The notes: generated by a model not told the origin, from the letters alone. A stretch of 41,776 nt of DNA from Allokutzneria sp. A3M-2-11 16 (GCF_024213555.1 NZ_JANAVO010000027.1:1-41776); one strand, 5' to 3'; shown: positions 1 through 11,367, counted from the first letter of the stretch. A program made the numbers and translations.

Positions 1-60
1 TATTGAGGCTGCGACGGTTCGCGGCGACCTGGGCAAAGCCGCTCCACCACAACGCTCTAG

Positions 61-612
61 CTGCGGATACTGCCGAACTACCTGTTCAACCCGCAGGAGT
101 TCGAGCCGGTGCCGACCCGCCACGACGCGGCGGACGACGCTTTCCTGTTCGAGCAGGGGCCGGCGCGCGGACTCGGCAAGATCACCTTCCACGACTGGGA
201 ACGGGTGTACACCGCCTTCGCGGGAGTGCCCAACGTCGCGCTCTTCCACGAACAGGCCAGGGGGCTCAAGCGGCTGCTCGCCACGGCGGCCCCGGACGCC
301 GACCAGCAGCGGGACCTGGACTTCCTGCTCAACCTCGGCCACCTATTCACGCTCGTCGTCTACGGCCAGCTGGTGCTGGAGCAGGCCGAGCTGACCGGCT
401 GCCACCCGGACGTGCTCGACCAGATCTTCGACGTGCTGGTCCGGGACTTCTCCGAGTACGCGGTCGGCCTGCACGGCAAGGCGTCGGCCACCGGGGCGCA
501 GCAGGCATGGGCGCTGGAGCACGTCCGCAGGCCGGTCCCCGACGCCGAGCGCTTCGGGCGGATCTGGGCGCACGTCGCGGCCCTTTCGGGCAGTTACGAA
601 ATGCGCGCCTAA
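61..612 (+). CDS. acyl-CoA dehydrogenase, C-terminal part (5' end cut off or frameshifted)
   Basis: This frame encodes the C-terminal helical domain of an acyl-CoA dehydrogenase-like flavoenzyme. It contains LPNYLFNP near the start, then PTRHDAADDAFLFEQGPARG, LVVYGQLVLEQAEL and LSGSYEMRA at the end, a pattern I recognise from the tail of roughly 550-600-residue actinobacterial acyl-CoA dehydrogenases. Such enzymes oxidise acyl-CoA thioesters at the alpha-beta bond using FAD. The FAD-binding core would lie upstream and is absent. An in-frame TAG at 58-60 directly precedes the preserved frame, and the frame at 3-59 reads LRRFAATWAKPLHHNAL. Removing one base near 57-60 would join the two. It is therefore either a frameshifted gene or a remnant. 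A GTG at 109 is a possible internal start but is unlikely to be the true one. The family call is fairly secure, the intactness is not. Confidence 0.7.
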   Translation: MRILPNYLFNPQEFEPVPTRHDAADDAFLFEQGPARGLGKITFHDWERVYTAFAGVPNVALFHEQARGLKRLLATAAPDADQQRDLDFLLNLGHLFTLVVYGQLVLEQAELTGCHPDVLDQIFDVLVRDFSEYAVGLHGKASATGAQQAWALEHVRRPVPDAERFGRIWAHVAALSGSYEMRA

Positions 613-666
613 CTGTTGCGCACAAACGATGCGTCGTGATTCGCCGGGCGTGCCAGAATCGGCTCC

Positions 667-993
667 ATGATCGATCCTGCGTCCGTGGTGGACCGCCAGC
701 TGGCCGCGTACAACGCGCACGACCTGGAGGCCTTCCTGGCGACCTACGCCGAGGACGTCCACATCGCGCTGCACGAGGGACGCAGCGTTCAGGGGCGCGA
801 GGAGATGCGTGACATCTACGCCGAGCAGTTCGCCCAGCGGCTCTGCCGCGCCGAGGTGGTCGGCCGGTTGATCGAGCGCGGGTGGGTGGTGGACCACGAG
901 GTGGCGCACGGACTCGGTGACGAGCCGCAACGCGTGCTGGTGGCCTACCGCGTGCGCGACGGCCTCATCGACCGCGTGCGCTTCCTGACCTAA
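667..993 (+). CDS. SnoaL/NTF2-like nuclear transport factor 2 family protein
   Basis: A 108-residue protein of the NTF2-like/SnoaL cone-fold superfamily. It opens with an amphipathic helix (VDRQLAAYNAHDLEAFLATYAEDV), then the typical G-x-EEMRDIYAEQF segment and a C-terminal sheet ending DGLIDRVRFLT. Members are small cytoplasmic proteins that act as isomerases, cyclases or binding domains; no substrate can be read from the sequence. The ATG lies 54 nt after the acyl-CoA dehydrogenase stop with no strong Shine-Dalgarno. Length is normal for a single-domain member. A second SnoaL-like gene lies at 40781-41191, but the two are not obviously close relatives. Confidence 0.82.
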   Translation: MIDPASVVDRQLAAYNAHDLEAFLATYAEDVHIALHEGRSVQGREEMRDIYAEQFAQRLCRAEVVGRLIERGWVVDHEVAHGLGDEPQRVLVAYRVRDGLIDRVRFLT

Positions 994-1012
994 CGTGCCC
1001 ACCGCGGTAGGT

Positions 1013-1027
1013 GCGTCTTGAAGACGC
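1013..1027. repeat. GCGTCTT-G-AAGACGC palindrome, probably a relic of the 9.4-kb inverted repeat
   Basis: A perfect 7-bp inverted repeat around one G, 20 nt after the SnoaL-like gene stop. Its left flank (CGCGGTAGGTGCGTCTT) resembles the left arm of the larger inverted repeat at 9390-9514 (CGCGGTGGTAGGGGCGTCTT). It could act as a weak hairpin or be a decayed member of that repeat family. Confidence 0.5.
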
Positions 1028-1165
1028 TCGAACTCCACGTGGTGTTTGCGTGGGCGGGGGTTGGGTTGGCATGATCTGCGGCATGACCGCATGGAAGGGC
1101 GACATCACCCGCGTTTGGTGAGGCCCCGTCGTACGCCACGCTCGAAGCTGTCGTTTTCTGCGAGA

Positions 1166-4100
1166 ATGCGCGCCTGGGCCTCGTACGCTCGCGCGCTCCC
1201 GGATGAGGACTACCGTCGGCTGCACGCCGAGCTCCGCTCCGGGGACCCCGCCGACCGCCGGTTGGCGCTGCACATCGCCGTTGTCCGGCGCGACATTCCC
1301 GCCGTCGTCACCGCACTGTCCGATGTGGACACTCGTAGCCGGGCCCTCGCCGCGACGATCCGGTTGCCCGTGCCGGACGACGCGTTCGTCGACTTCCTCA
1401 CCGACGCGCCGAGGTCGGACCGCCGCGCGCTCTACGGAGCACTCCGGAAGTCCCGGAGGACAGAGCTGGCCGACCGGCTCGTTCCCCTTGTCCGCCAACG
1501 CTATGGCAGCGCCGACGTCGCCGACCTGCTGCCCGCGTGCACCGAACCCGTGGTGCGGGAGTGGCTGCCCAGGGTCCCGGTGCCCCGTTCGTTGCTGGTG
1601 AGGCTCGCCCGGATCGCGCCGAAAGCGGTGGTAGAACACATCGCGGGTGAGTTCGGACGCTTGGATCGGCAAGCCGCCTGGAGTTGGACGCGGCGCAACC
1701 GCGACCTGCTCTGCCTGCTCGCTCAACGAGAACCCGACGCCATCGCCGTGATGCTGAACGGGAACACGTTCGGGCCTTGTGGACACGCCGTGCTCCAGGC
1801 GCAGCTGAGCAGGCCGGAACTCCTGTTGCGCGACAACGACCCTTGGCACGTCGCAGCCAGTGATCCTGTTCGGTTGTCGAGCGCGGCACGTGAAGCGCTC
1901 GCGGCGCTCTCGCTCGACAGGATGGCGCGCTTGATGGGCAAGGTGCAGTCGGAGCCGGTGCGAGTGGCGCTGATATCCGTTGTCCCGCAGGAGAACCGCC
2001 GCGCTCTCCTGGAAAAGATGCGCCCAGACCGATTGTCGGGTGCGGTCCTGGCGACGCTTCCTGGACCCGAACGCGTCGAGTTCGCCGAGCACGTCATCGC
2101 CGTGCGGCGCTCCACCTACGGCTGGTGGCGGTTGGGTGTGCTCGCCGCGATGCCCTACGACCACGCCGCCGGGCGACTGCGCGCGGCGACCGGCAGCCAT
2201 CGCTACCAGGAGCGCACCTTCGCTTGGAAGGCGCTCTTCGAATGCGTGGTCAGGGAAGGAAATCCGGCACTGCTCGCCGAGGTGTTCAGCGGTGCGCGGC
2301 GCGCGTGGCACGATCAGGACGCGGTGCGAGCCGCAGCGCTGGGGCCTGTGGCATCGGCAAGAGCGCGACTGCTGCGGGAGATCCCGGTGGACGCCTTCGT
2401 CGACCTGGTGGCCGCGGTGACGGATGCCAGGGACACCAGGGACTCGACGCTGACGTTGGTGTGCACCATCCTGGACAAGGCGCTCTCGGCCAGCGGAACG
2501 GACACGTCCAGGGCGATGGCCCTGCTCGACCTGCTCGCGCGGGTGCAGGCCGATGCGGTGGCGTCCGGTGACGTGATCCCGTCGATCTCGCTGGAACCGG
2601 ACGTGCGCGACCGGCTGTGGCGGGGCATCGCGGAGCGAGTGCGGCACGACGTGGACCGCGGCCGGTACGCGGGCGCCTTGCGCGTCGCCGTGCTGATCGG
2701 CCGCGGTGTGCCGGAACTCGACGACCTGATCGGCGAGATCGCTTGCACAGCAAAGGAAGAAGCAGCTGCGGCGTGGTGGATCGGGGACCGGTCGACCAGG
2801 GACGAGCGCGTGCGGCGGCTCGTGGAACACGACCCGGAGCTTGGCGCCGCGCCTGCGGTCTGGGAGGTGATTTCCGCGCTCAGCACCGATCTGCTCGATC
2901 CGGTCATCGCCAGTGGGGCTCCGCTGCCGGGGGTGTCGGCGAGCAGGCTCGGCCGCTGGACCACAGCGCAGGTCGAGGCGTATCGCGCGCGGGCCTCCGT
3001 TGTGGCGCAGGATCGCCACGCCGGGCCTCGTGAGCGCGCTGCCGCAGCCTCGATGCTCGCGGATGAAGATGTCATTCTGTCCCTTGTGGACAGTGCGCCG
3101 CCTCCCGTCGCAGCCGCTGCGCTGGCAGCGTTCGGGGTGACCGGTGATCCGCAGCGGGTCGTGCCGGTCGCGCTGGACAAGGCGAGCGTTCCGGGGGCCG
3201 TTGGCAGGGGAGCGGTGCGCGCACTGCGGACCGTGCTCGACCGGCTTCCCGACAGCGCCGCCGCCGATGCCGTTGCCCCGGTGTTGACCGCCGGAAGCGT
3301 CGGTGCGGCCAAGGAAGCGGCGCGGGTGCTCGTGCTGACCCGTCCGACCGGCGCGGTGGACGCGCTCGTCGAAGCCTGGGCGTATCCCGGTCTACATCAC
3401 GACGTCCGCGCGGCCGTCGCCCGAGCACTCGTGGCTTTCCTTGATGACGCAAGGACTCCGCCGATCCTGGTAGAGGCCGTCCGTGGTGAGCACGCGGTCC
3501 GCGACGCCGTCTGCGGTCTCAAACCCGGCGACGTGCCTGCCGTGGACCGCGTGCCGCTGGCCCACGTGATCGCGGCGGGGCTAGCGGCCAACGCCGAGAT
3601 CCTCAGCGCCTACGAAAAGTGGTGCCAGTACGCGCCGGAGCATCTTGACCGCGTCTGCGAACTGATCGAACCGCGCGAGCACGCAGACGTTCGGCAAGCG
3701 GCAGTGCGGGTTCTCCGCACGGCCGAGCTGGACGCGAGACGACTGTCCACAGTGGTCGATCGCTTGGTCGCGGGGATCACCGATGACTCCCGCGCGGTCG
3801 TCCACGACGTGCTGCGCCAGCTCTGCCACACCCGGATCGATGCCGACTCCGGTGTGCTGAGGGTGCTCGTGGACGCCTGCGTGGCGGCGGGGATGCACGC
3901 GTCCGCGGTGCGGCCGCTGGCGCAGCTGGCCTATCGCACGCCGGACCTCGCGATCTGGGACGAGCTGATCGGCCTGATCGACGAGCGGCCGTTCCGCATG
4001 CTGGACAGGCGAGAGCTGCGGTTCATCCACGTTGAGGTGAACGAGAACACTCTGATGGCCGTGCTCGACCACCTGGCGACGCTGCCCGGATCGATGCCGG

Positions 4101-4261
4101 GGTGGTTCGCGCTCGACCTGCTGACGAGGGTGGGACGGGAGACCGGGTGGGCCGACCCGTGGCCGCACCGCCTGGCGCGATGGCGGGAACACCCCGATCC
4201 GGACGTCCGGGAGGCGGCGTGGTCGATCGATCCCGCGCGGCCCGCGGGGCTGCGTCCCTAG
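1166..4261 (+). CDS. very large alpha-helical (HEAT-like) repeat protein of unknown function
   Basis: A protein of about 1031 residues with no catalytic motif that I recognise. It is built from repeated paired amphipathic helices rich in Leu, Ala, Arg, Val and Asp, such as RLALHIAVVRRDIPAVVTALSD, ARVLVLTRPTGAVDALVEAW and RQAAVRVLRTAELDARRLSTVVDRL. This is the signature of HEAT/ARM-type solenoids used as scaffolds. There is no signal peptide or membrane segment, so it is probably cytoplasmic. I chose the ATG at 1166 because homologous-looking sequence (MRAWASYARALPDEDYRRLHAEL) begins there; the frame is open back to 1046, but those residues are Arg-rich and look non-coding. It stands alone between a SnoaL-like gene and geosmin synthase, so context gives no function. 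Confidence 0.75.
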   Translation: MRAWASYARALPDEDYRRLHAELRSGDPADRRLALHIAVVRRDIPAVVTALSDVDTRSRALAATIRLPVPDDAFVDFLTDAPRSDRRALYGALRKSRRTELADRLVPLVRQRYGSADVADLLPACTEPVVREWLPRVPVPRSLLVRLARIAPKAVVEHIAGEFGRLDRQAAWSWTRRNRDLLCLLAQREPDAIAVMLNGNTFGPCGHAVLQAQLSRPELLLRDNDPWHVAASDPVRLSSAAREALAALSLDRMARLMGKVQSEPVRVALISVVPQENRRALLEKMRPDRLSGAVLATLPGPERVEFAEHVIAVRRSTYGWWRLGVLAAMPYDHAAGRLRAATGSHRYQERTFAWKALFECVVREGNPALLAEVFSGARRAWHDQDAVRAAALGPVASARARLLREIPVDAFVDLVAAVTDARDTRDSTLTLVCTILDKALSASGTDTSRAMALLDLLARVQADAVASGDVIPSISLEPDVRDRLWRGIAERVRHDVDRGRYAGALRVAVLIGRGVPELDDLIGEIACTAKEEAAAAWWIGDRSTRDERVRRLVEHDPELGAAPAVWEVISALSTDLLDPVIASGAPLPGVSASRLGRWTTAQVEAYRARASVVAQDRHAGPRERAAAASMLADEDVILSLVDSAPPPVAAAALAAFGVTGDPQRVVPVALDKASVPGAVGRGAVRALRTVLDRLPDSAAADAVAPVLTAGSVGAAKEAARVLVLTRPTGAVDALVEAWAYPGLHHDVRAAVARALVAFLDDARTPPILVEAVRGEHAVRDAVCGLKPGDVPAVDRVPLAHVIAAGLAANAEILSAYEKWCQYAPEHLDRVCELIEPREHADVRQAAVRVLRTAELDARRLSTVVDRLVAGITDDSRAVVHDVLRQLCHTRIDADSGVLRVLVDACVAAGMHASAVRPLAQLAYRTPDLAIWDELIGLIDERPFRMLDRRELRFIHVEVNENTLMAVLDHLATLPGSMPGWFALDLLTRVGRETGWADPWPHRLARWREHPDPDVREAAWSIDPARPAGLRP

Positions 4262-4397
4262 GCATATTCGGCCGCCACGCGCGGTGACGATCGCCGGTCG
4301 CTCGTTCGGGAAAGACATCGCTCAGCTGGCCGATGCCCCCGCGTTGGGCCGAATGCGAGGGTCGAACGCGTCAGGCAGCCGAACCCGACGAGAGTAG

Positions 4398-7378
<2,981 letters not shown>

Positions 7379-7382
<4 letters not shown>

Positions 7383-8320
7383 GACCAGCTTTCCGGTAGG
7401 GGGCGCAGTTCCACGCGCTCGGCCAGGGTGCGGATGGCCTCGCCGCCGCCGGTGCCCAGGCCGCGCCGGGTGATGTTGAGCGCCCCGGCCGCCGCGCCGA
7501 TCCGCAGCGCCTCCGGTATCGGCTCGTCCTTGGCCAGGCAGGCCGCGACGCCCGCGGTCATCGAGTCACCACCACCCCGGGTGTCCACCGGGCTCAGGTC
7601 CGGGACGTGCAGCGTGTACAGCTCGTCCTCGACCAGGGCCAGCGCGGGCTCGGCGGCCCGGGAGACCACCACCGTGCCCGGCCCGCACTTCGCGATCTCC
7701 CTGATCGCCGCCACCAGGTCGGGGAGTTCCCCACTGGCCGCGCGGCCGTCCTCGATCAGCTCCTCGTGGCTGACCTTCACGAAGTCCGGGCCACCGTCGA
7801 GCACCTCGGCCAGGCGTTCCCCGGCCAGGTCGACCAGCACGCGGCAGCCGTTGGCGGTCAGGTCCTCGGTGAGCCTGCGGTAGAGCGAGTGCGGCAGGAC
7901 CCGGTCGTTGCTCGGCCCGCTGAGCAGGGCGATCCCGGCGTCCAGGGCGTGCGTGAGGGTCAGCTCGTAGAGGTCGTCGAGATCGTGCCGGGACAGCTCG
8001 CCCGCGGGCATCTCCACCAGCTCGTCCCGGCTGCCGTCGCGGCGGTCGTGCACGTAGGCGCCGTTGCGCGCGTCCACGTCGAGCAGCTGCGTCTCGATCA
8101 GGGGATCGCTGAGCAGGTGCTTCACCACGTGCCCGGTCTCGCCGCCGACCGTCCCGCACAGCACCACCCCGGCGCCGAGCGAAGTGATCATCCGGGCCTG
8201 CCAGACGCCCTGGCCGCCCGGGTGCACGTGGATGTCGGGCTCCCCGTTGAGGTCCTCCACGGTCACCGTGAGCTGCGGGGAAGGCGCGAAGACGACGACG
8301 CGTCCGTTCTGTCCGGTCAC
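7379..8320 (-). CDS. PfkB-family carbohydrate kinase (1-phosphofructokinase/tagatose-6-phosphate kinase-like)
   Basis: A 313-residue ribokinase/PfkB-fold kinase that transfers the ATP gamma-phosphate to a sugar or sugar phosphate. The substrate-side PGGQGVWQARMITSLGA segment near residue 33 corresponds to the first PfkB signature. The second signature, DTRGGGDSMTAGV near residue 248, carries the catalytic Asp of GGGD in place of the more usual GAGD. An early FAPSPQLTVTV matches the start seen in 1-phosphofructokinase-like members. It is the first gene of a two-gene unit with surE, overlapping it by 4 nt. The substrate cannot be assigned from sequence. Confidence 0.88.
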
Positions 8321-8344
8321 GTTGGGAACATTCCCCGCCGGGCC

Positions 8345-8965
8345 TCAATCCATGCCCGACACCCGCAGTGTGATGTTGAGCCGCCCGCCGCCGCGCAGGC
8401 CGATCTCCGGCCCTGTTCCGGGAAACGTCCTGGTGACACCGTGGTAGGCCAGCCGCGACGGCCCGCCGAAGACGAACAGGTCGCCGGAGTGCAGCTCGAC
8501 GTCGGTCCACGGGCGCCCGCGGTTCTCGGTGTTGCCGAAGCGGAAGACGCAGGTGTCGCCGAGGCTCAGGGAGACGACCGGCTCCGCGCTGCGCTCGTCG
8601 GCGTCGCGGTGCATGCCCATCCGCGCCTCGGCGTCGTAGTAGTTGACCAAGGCGATGTCCGGGCGGTAGTCCGCGCCCGCCGCTCGTCGCCCCAACTCGC
8701 CGAGCCAGTCCGGGAACGGCTTCACCGGCGAGCCGTCCTCGGTGAAGCGCGAGTACTGGTACGGCGTCCAGTGCCACCCCAGGCACACCGAGCGCACCGA
8801 CATCACCGAACCGTTGGGCATCCGCGTCGCCCGCAACCCGGCAGGCGCGCGGGACCACTCGCGGCACGCCTCGACCAGCCGCCGCTGTTCGTCGGGGCCG
8901 AGCCAGTCCGGCACGTGCACCGCGCCCGGCGCGATCTCGGCGCGCTCACGGGGAAACAGGCTCAT
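8345..8965 (-). CDS. alkB: AlkB-like alpha-ketoglutarate-dependent DNA repair dioxygenase
   Basis: A 206-residue Fe(II)/2-oxoglutarate dioxygenase of the AlkB family, which repairs N-alkylated bases by oxidative demethylation. Visible landmarks are NYYDAEARMGMHRDADE (NYY, then H-x-D iron ligands), the distal histidine in LAYHGV, and RLNITLR, whose arginines bind 2-oxoglutarate and substrate. SPxxFG-like FVFGGPSRLAYHG precedes the distal His. I start it at the ATG at 8965 (MSLFPRERAEI), because longer versions read into the divergent flavoprotein gene. It ends 24 nt before the PfkB start and could be co-transcribed with the kinase and surE. The 18 nt between its start and the next gene must hold divergent signals. 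Confidence 0.93.
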   Translation of the reverse strand: MSLFPRERAEIAPGAVHVPDWLGPDEQRRLVEACREWSRAPAGLRATRMPNGSVMSVRSVCLGWHWTPYQYSRFTEDGSPVKPFPDWLGELGRRAAGADYRPDIALVNYYDAEARMGMHRDADERSAEPVVSLSLGDTCVFRFGNTENRGRPWTDVELHSGDLFVFGGPSRLAYHGVTRTFPGTGPEIGLRGGGRLNITLRVSGMD

Positions 8966-8983
8966 AGGGCCATAATGGCGGCT

Positions 8984-9379
8984 ATGCCGAAGATCGAGTT
9001 GAGCGAGGGCGGTCACGCCTTCTGGACGGAACGCCACCTCTGCACGCTGAGCACGATCCGGAAGGACGGCACCCCGCACGTGGTCCCCGTCGGCGTGACC
9101 CTCGACGCTTCAGCCGGGATCGCGCGCGTGATCACCTTCTCCCACTCGCAGAAGGTCAGGCACGTCCGCGCGGCGGGCTCCGACGGCGCCACCGTCGCGG
9201 TCTGCCAGGTCGACGGCGGGCGCTGGTCGACCCTGGAGGGCCGCGCCGTCGTGCGCGAGGACGCCGAGTCCGTCGCCGACGCCGAGGCCCGCTACGCCGC
9301 GCGCTACCGCACTCCCAAACCCAACCCCGCTCGCGTAGTCATCGAGATCGCCATCACCCGCGTGCTCGGAAACGTCTAG
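8984..9379 (+). CDS. PPOX-class (probably F420-dependent) flavin/deazaflavin-binding protein
   Basis: A 131-residue pyridoxamine 5'-phosphate oxidase-like split beta-barrel protein. The pattern FWTERHLCTLSTIRKDGTPHVVPVGVTLD, followed by SQKVRHVRAAG, VAVCQVDGGRWSTLEGRAVV and a C-terminal IEIAITRVLG strand, matches the short actinobacterial Rv1155-type PPOX proteins, many of which bind F420 rather than FMN. The role is likely reduction of a small molecule. An alternative ATG lies 9 nt upstream at 8975; I prefer 8984 (MPKIELSEGG). It is divergent from alkB and convergent with the dehydratase, with a large inverted repeat in the gap after it. Confidence 0.85.
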   Translation: MPKIELSEGGHAFWTERHLCTLSTIRKDGTPHVVPVGVTLDASAGIARVITFSHSQKVRHVRAAGSDGATVAVCQVDGGRWSTLEGRAVVREDAESVADAEARYAARYRTPKPNPARVVIEIAITRVLGNV

Positions 9380-9389
9380 CTCGCGGTGG

Positions 9390-9514
9390 TAGGGGCGTCT
9401 TCAAGTACCCCCAACCCCGCCGAAAACGGTCGCTAACCGCCCCCAACCCCCGCGAGGTTGGGTGTCGTTTGAGACCTCTGGGACCGGGGTTCGGGGTACT
9501 TGAAGACGCCCTAA
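9390..9514. repeat. long inverted repeat between convergent genes, with a nested hairpin
   Basis: Two 30-nt arms (9390-9419 and 9485-9514) match at 27 of 30 positions when one is reverse-complemented. The core GGGCGTCTTCAAGTACCCC (9393-9411 against 9493-9511) is a perfect 19-bp match. The 65-nt loop holds a second hairpin, CCCAACC/GGTTGGG at 9442-9448 and 9456-9462. The outer repeat fills the space between the flavoprotein gene and the dehydratase gene, whose stop codon lies in the right arm. It may terminate transcription from both sides, but its size and the similar relic at 1013-1027 suggest an interspersed palindromic element. Confidence 0.75.
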
Positions 9515-10503
9515 CCCGGGTTGGGGGGATTCGTGGTGGAGAGGGCTTCGGCTAGCAGGTCGGCGGAGATGTTCGCGCCGCATGAGACGACGGCTACTCG
9601 TTGTCCAGTCAGCTCGTCCCGTTTGGCTAGGGCTGCGGCGAACGCTACGGCGGCGGCGCCCTCGACGAGGTGGTGCTCGGTGTCGATGACCATGCGCAGC
9701 GCCGAGGCGATGGCGGTCTCGTCGACGAGCACCCAGTCGTCGACCAGCGAGCGGCACAACTCGACCGTGATCGAGCCCGGCTCGATGTTGCCCGCGGTGC
9801 CCTCGGACAACGTCGGCTCGGCGTCGACCCACACGACCTCGCCCGCCCGGACGCACGCGACCATGCCCGCGTCGTTCGCCGGTGACGCGCCGATGATCCG
9901 GACGTCCGGCCAGTGCTGCTTGAGGACCGACGCGACGCCGCCGACCAATCCGCCGCCACCGACGGCGACCACGACCGCGTCGAGCTTTCCGGTCTGTTCC
10001 AGCATTTCCACCGCCACCGTGCCCTGCCCCGCGATCACCTCCGGGTCGTTGTACGGCGGGATGTAGACCATGTCGTGTTCGGCGGCGTACTCCCGCGCGA
10101 GCTGTTCCAGCACGCCGACGTCGGTGCCGTCGCGGCGGACTCGCGCACCGAGGCGTTCGATGGCCGCGACCTTGACCGGGGAGGCGTTCTCCGGCACGAA
10201 CACGACACCCTGCCCGCCGAGCGCGGCGAGCGCGTTGGCCACGCCGAGGCCGTGATTGCCCGAGGACGCAGTGACAACGCCGCGCCGCCGCTGCTCTGGG
10301 GTGAAGGTCAGGGCCTTCGCGAGCGCTCCGCGGGCTTTGAAGGAGCCGGTGTGCTGAAGGTGTTCGCACTTGACCAGCAGTTCGGCGCCGACCTGTGCGC
10401 CCAACGCGGAGAACGGGAGCAGCGGCGTGACATTGAGGTGTTTGCGCAGCTTCGGCGCGACGAGCTGCGAGCGTTGCGCGATACCCCGCGCCATCTCCGT
10501 CAT
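9511..10503 (-). CDS. threonine/serine dehydratase-like PLP enzyme (possibly serine racemase-like)
   Basis: A 330-residue fold-type II PLP enzyme. K56 in HTGSFKARGA is the Schiff-base lysine, ASSGNHG binds the substrate carboxylate, and the VGGGGLVGG loop near residue 180 binds the PLP phosphate. There is no C-terminal ACT regulatory domain, so it matches the short catabolic-type threonine dehydratases and serine racemases rather than long biosynthetic IlvA. The reaction would be deamination of threonine or serine to the 2-oxo acid. The ATG at 10494 (MARGIAQRSQL) is an alternative start. It has no partner gene. The 309-nt gap on its 5' side (10504-10812) holds its promoter region and a long hairpin repeat but no gene that I can support. 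Confidence 0.88.
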   Translation of the reverse strand: MTEMARGIAQRSQLVAPKLRKHLNVTPLLPFSALGAQVGAELLVKCEHLQHTGSFKARGALAKALTFTPEQRRRGVVTASSGNHGLGVANALAALGGQGVVFVPENASPVKVAAIERLGARVRRDGTDVGVLEQLAREYAAEHDMVYIPPYNDPEVIAGQGTVAVEMLEQTGKLDAVVVAVGGGGLVGGVASVLKQHWPDVRIIGASPANDAGMVACVRAGEVVWVDAEPTLSEGTAGNIEPGSITVELCRSLVDDWVLVDETAIASALRMVIDTEHHLVEGAAAVAFAAALAKRDELTGQRVAVVSCGANISADLLAEALSTTNPPNPG

Positions 10504-10639
10504 GGCCCCGACCCTAGGCGTAGAGGTGCGCGCGCACGATGCCCTTTTGCCTCACCAGAACGTCCGGCCAGGCCGTGTCCCGCAAGCGCCCCCCAACGAT
10601 CGTGCCACCCCCCCGAACCATCCCCAGCGCAGCCCAAAT

Positions 10640-10704
10640 CCCCGTTTCGTACTCAAAACGGGTTTTTGGAGCGCTCTTTTTCCCGTTATGAGTACGAAAC
10701 GGGG
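10640..10704. repeat. long hairpin repeat, copy 1 (GTTTCGTACTC...GAGTACGAAAC family)
   Basis: Arms at 10640-10662 and 10682-10704 are inverted repeats matching at 22 of 23 positions (CCCCGTTTCGTACTC stem). They enclose a 19-nt loop whose centre is the 8-bp palindrome GAGCGCTC (10669-10676), flanked by T-runs. A second copy at 27759-27819 shares the stem end, the loop core and the 3' tail GGGGTTCTC. It sits in the 309-nt gap between two minus-strand genes. The structure could terminate the upstream transcript, but the conserved tail outside the stem argues for a dispersed element. Confidence 0.85.
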
Positions 10705-10812
10705 TTCTCTAGACGGCGCCCGCCGTGGATGGGGTGTGCGGGCGGCTGTGGGGCATGGGACAGAGTTTACTTGGTGGGCGGAGTGCTGGGGGACTTGGAG
10801 CGCGGAGTCATG

Positions 10813-11250
10813 TCAGAGTCCCCAGGGGCTCTGCGCCCACATGCCGAGCGCGCTCAGTCCGGCTAGGGAGAGCACCCCGGCGACGGCGCACCCAGAGTTC
10901 TTGGTGGCCCAGTTCTCCCGGTCGACGAGCAACCGCTGCCGCAGTTCGTCCTGCTTGTCCCGCACCAGGAAGCGGATCGCCTGCTCCGAGGACTGGCCCT
11001 CCGGGATCGCGAAGGCGATCCATGCCGCGACCGGCGGGCAGACCACCATCAGCTCGTCGCCCGCCCACGCGGCCTGCCGGAGCACGTCCGCGGCGATGGT
11101 CTCCGTGGGCCCGCCCAACCCGGCGTCGAGGTGCTTCTGCAGATCCGCCCGCACCTGCTCCTGGGTGTCGAAGTCCCGACCGGCGAGGGCGAAGGCCCCG
11201 TTCATGCCGTCGTGGAGCGTGACGCAGGCCCAGCTCCACCGCACCGCCAT
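10813..11250 (-). CDS. small unknown protein with C-terminal membrane segment
   Basis: A 145-residue protein that I do not recognise. The N-terminal two thirds are soluble-looking (DTQEQVRADLQKHLDAGLGG, AAWAGDELMVVCPPVAAWIAFAIPEG, then a charged DKQDELRQRLLVDRENWATKN helix). The last about 25 residues form one hydrophobic segment (CAVAGVLSLAGLSALGMWA), which suggests a tail-anchored protein facing the cytoplasm. The ATG is well supported by AAGGAGG about 10 nt upstream. It diverges from the iron-permease-like gene. No function is proposed. Confidence 0.65.
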   Translation of the reverse strand: MAVRWSWACVTLHDGMNGAFALAGRDFDTQEQVRADLQKHLDAGLGGPTETIAADVLRQAAWAGDELMVVCPPVAAWIAFAIPEGQSSEQAIRFLVRDKQDELRQRLLVDRENWATKNSGCAVAGVLSLAGLSALGMWAQSPWGL

Positions 11251-11367
11251 AGCGCACCCGCCTCCTTGGGAAGATCCACCCTAGGCGATCGAGCGCGTAG
11301 GAATCGCCGATCTCGGGTAAGCCCGGGAAATGCCGGAGAAGAACATGCCGTCCGATGTCTCGGGAAG

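Noticed and set aside
965-3019. 684-residue minus-strand open frame opposite the HEAT-like gene
   Set aside because: Arg/His/Pro/Gln-rich shadow of the real gene on the other strand, as expected at high GC; no domain or ribosome-binding site.
10504-10812. Possible small gene in the gap beside the dehydratase
   Set aside because: Frames here are short, Arg/Pro-rich and cross the hairpin repeat. I see only the repeat and likely promoter sequence.
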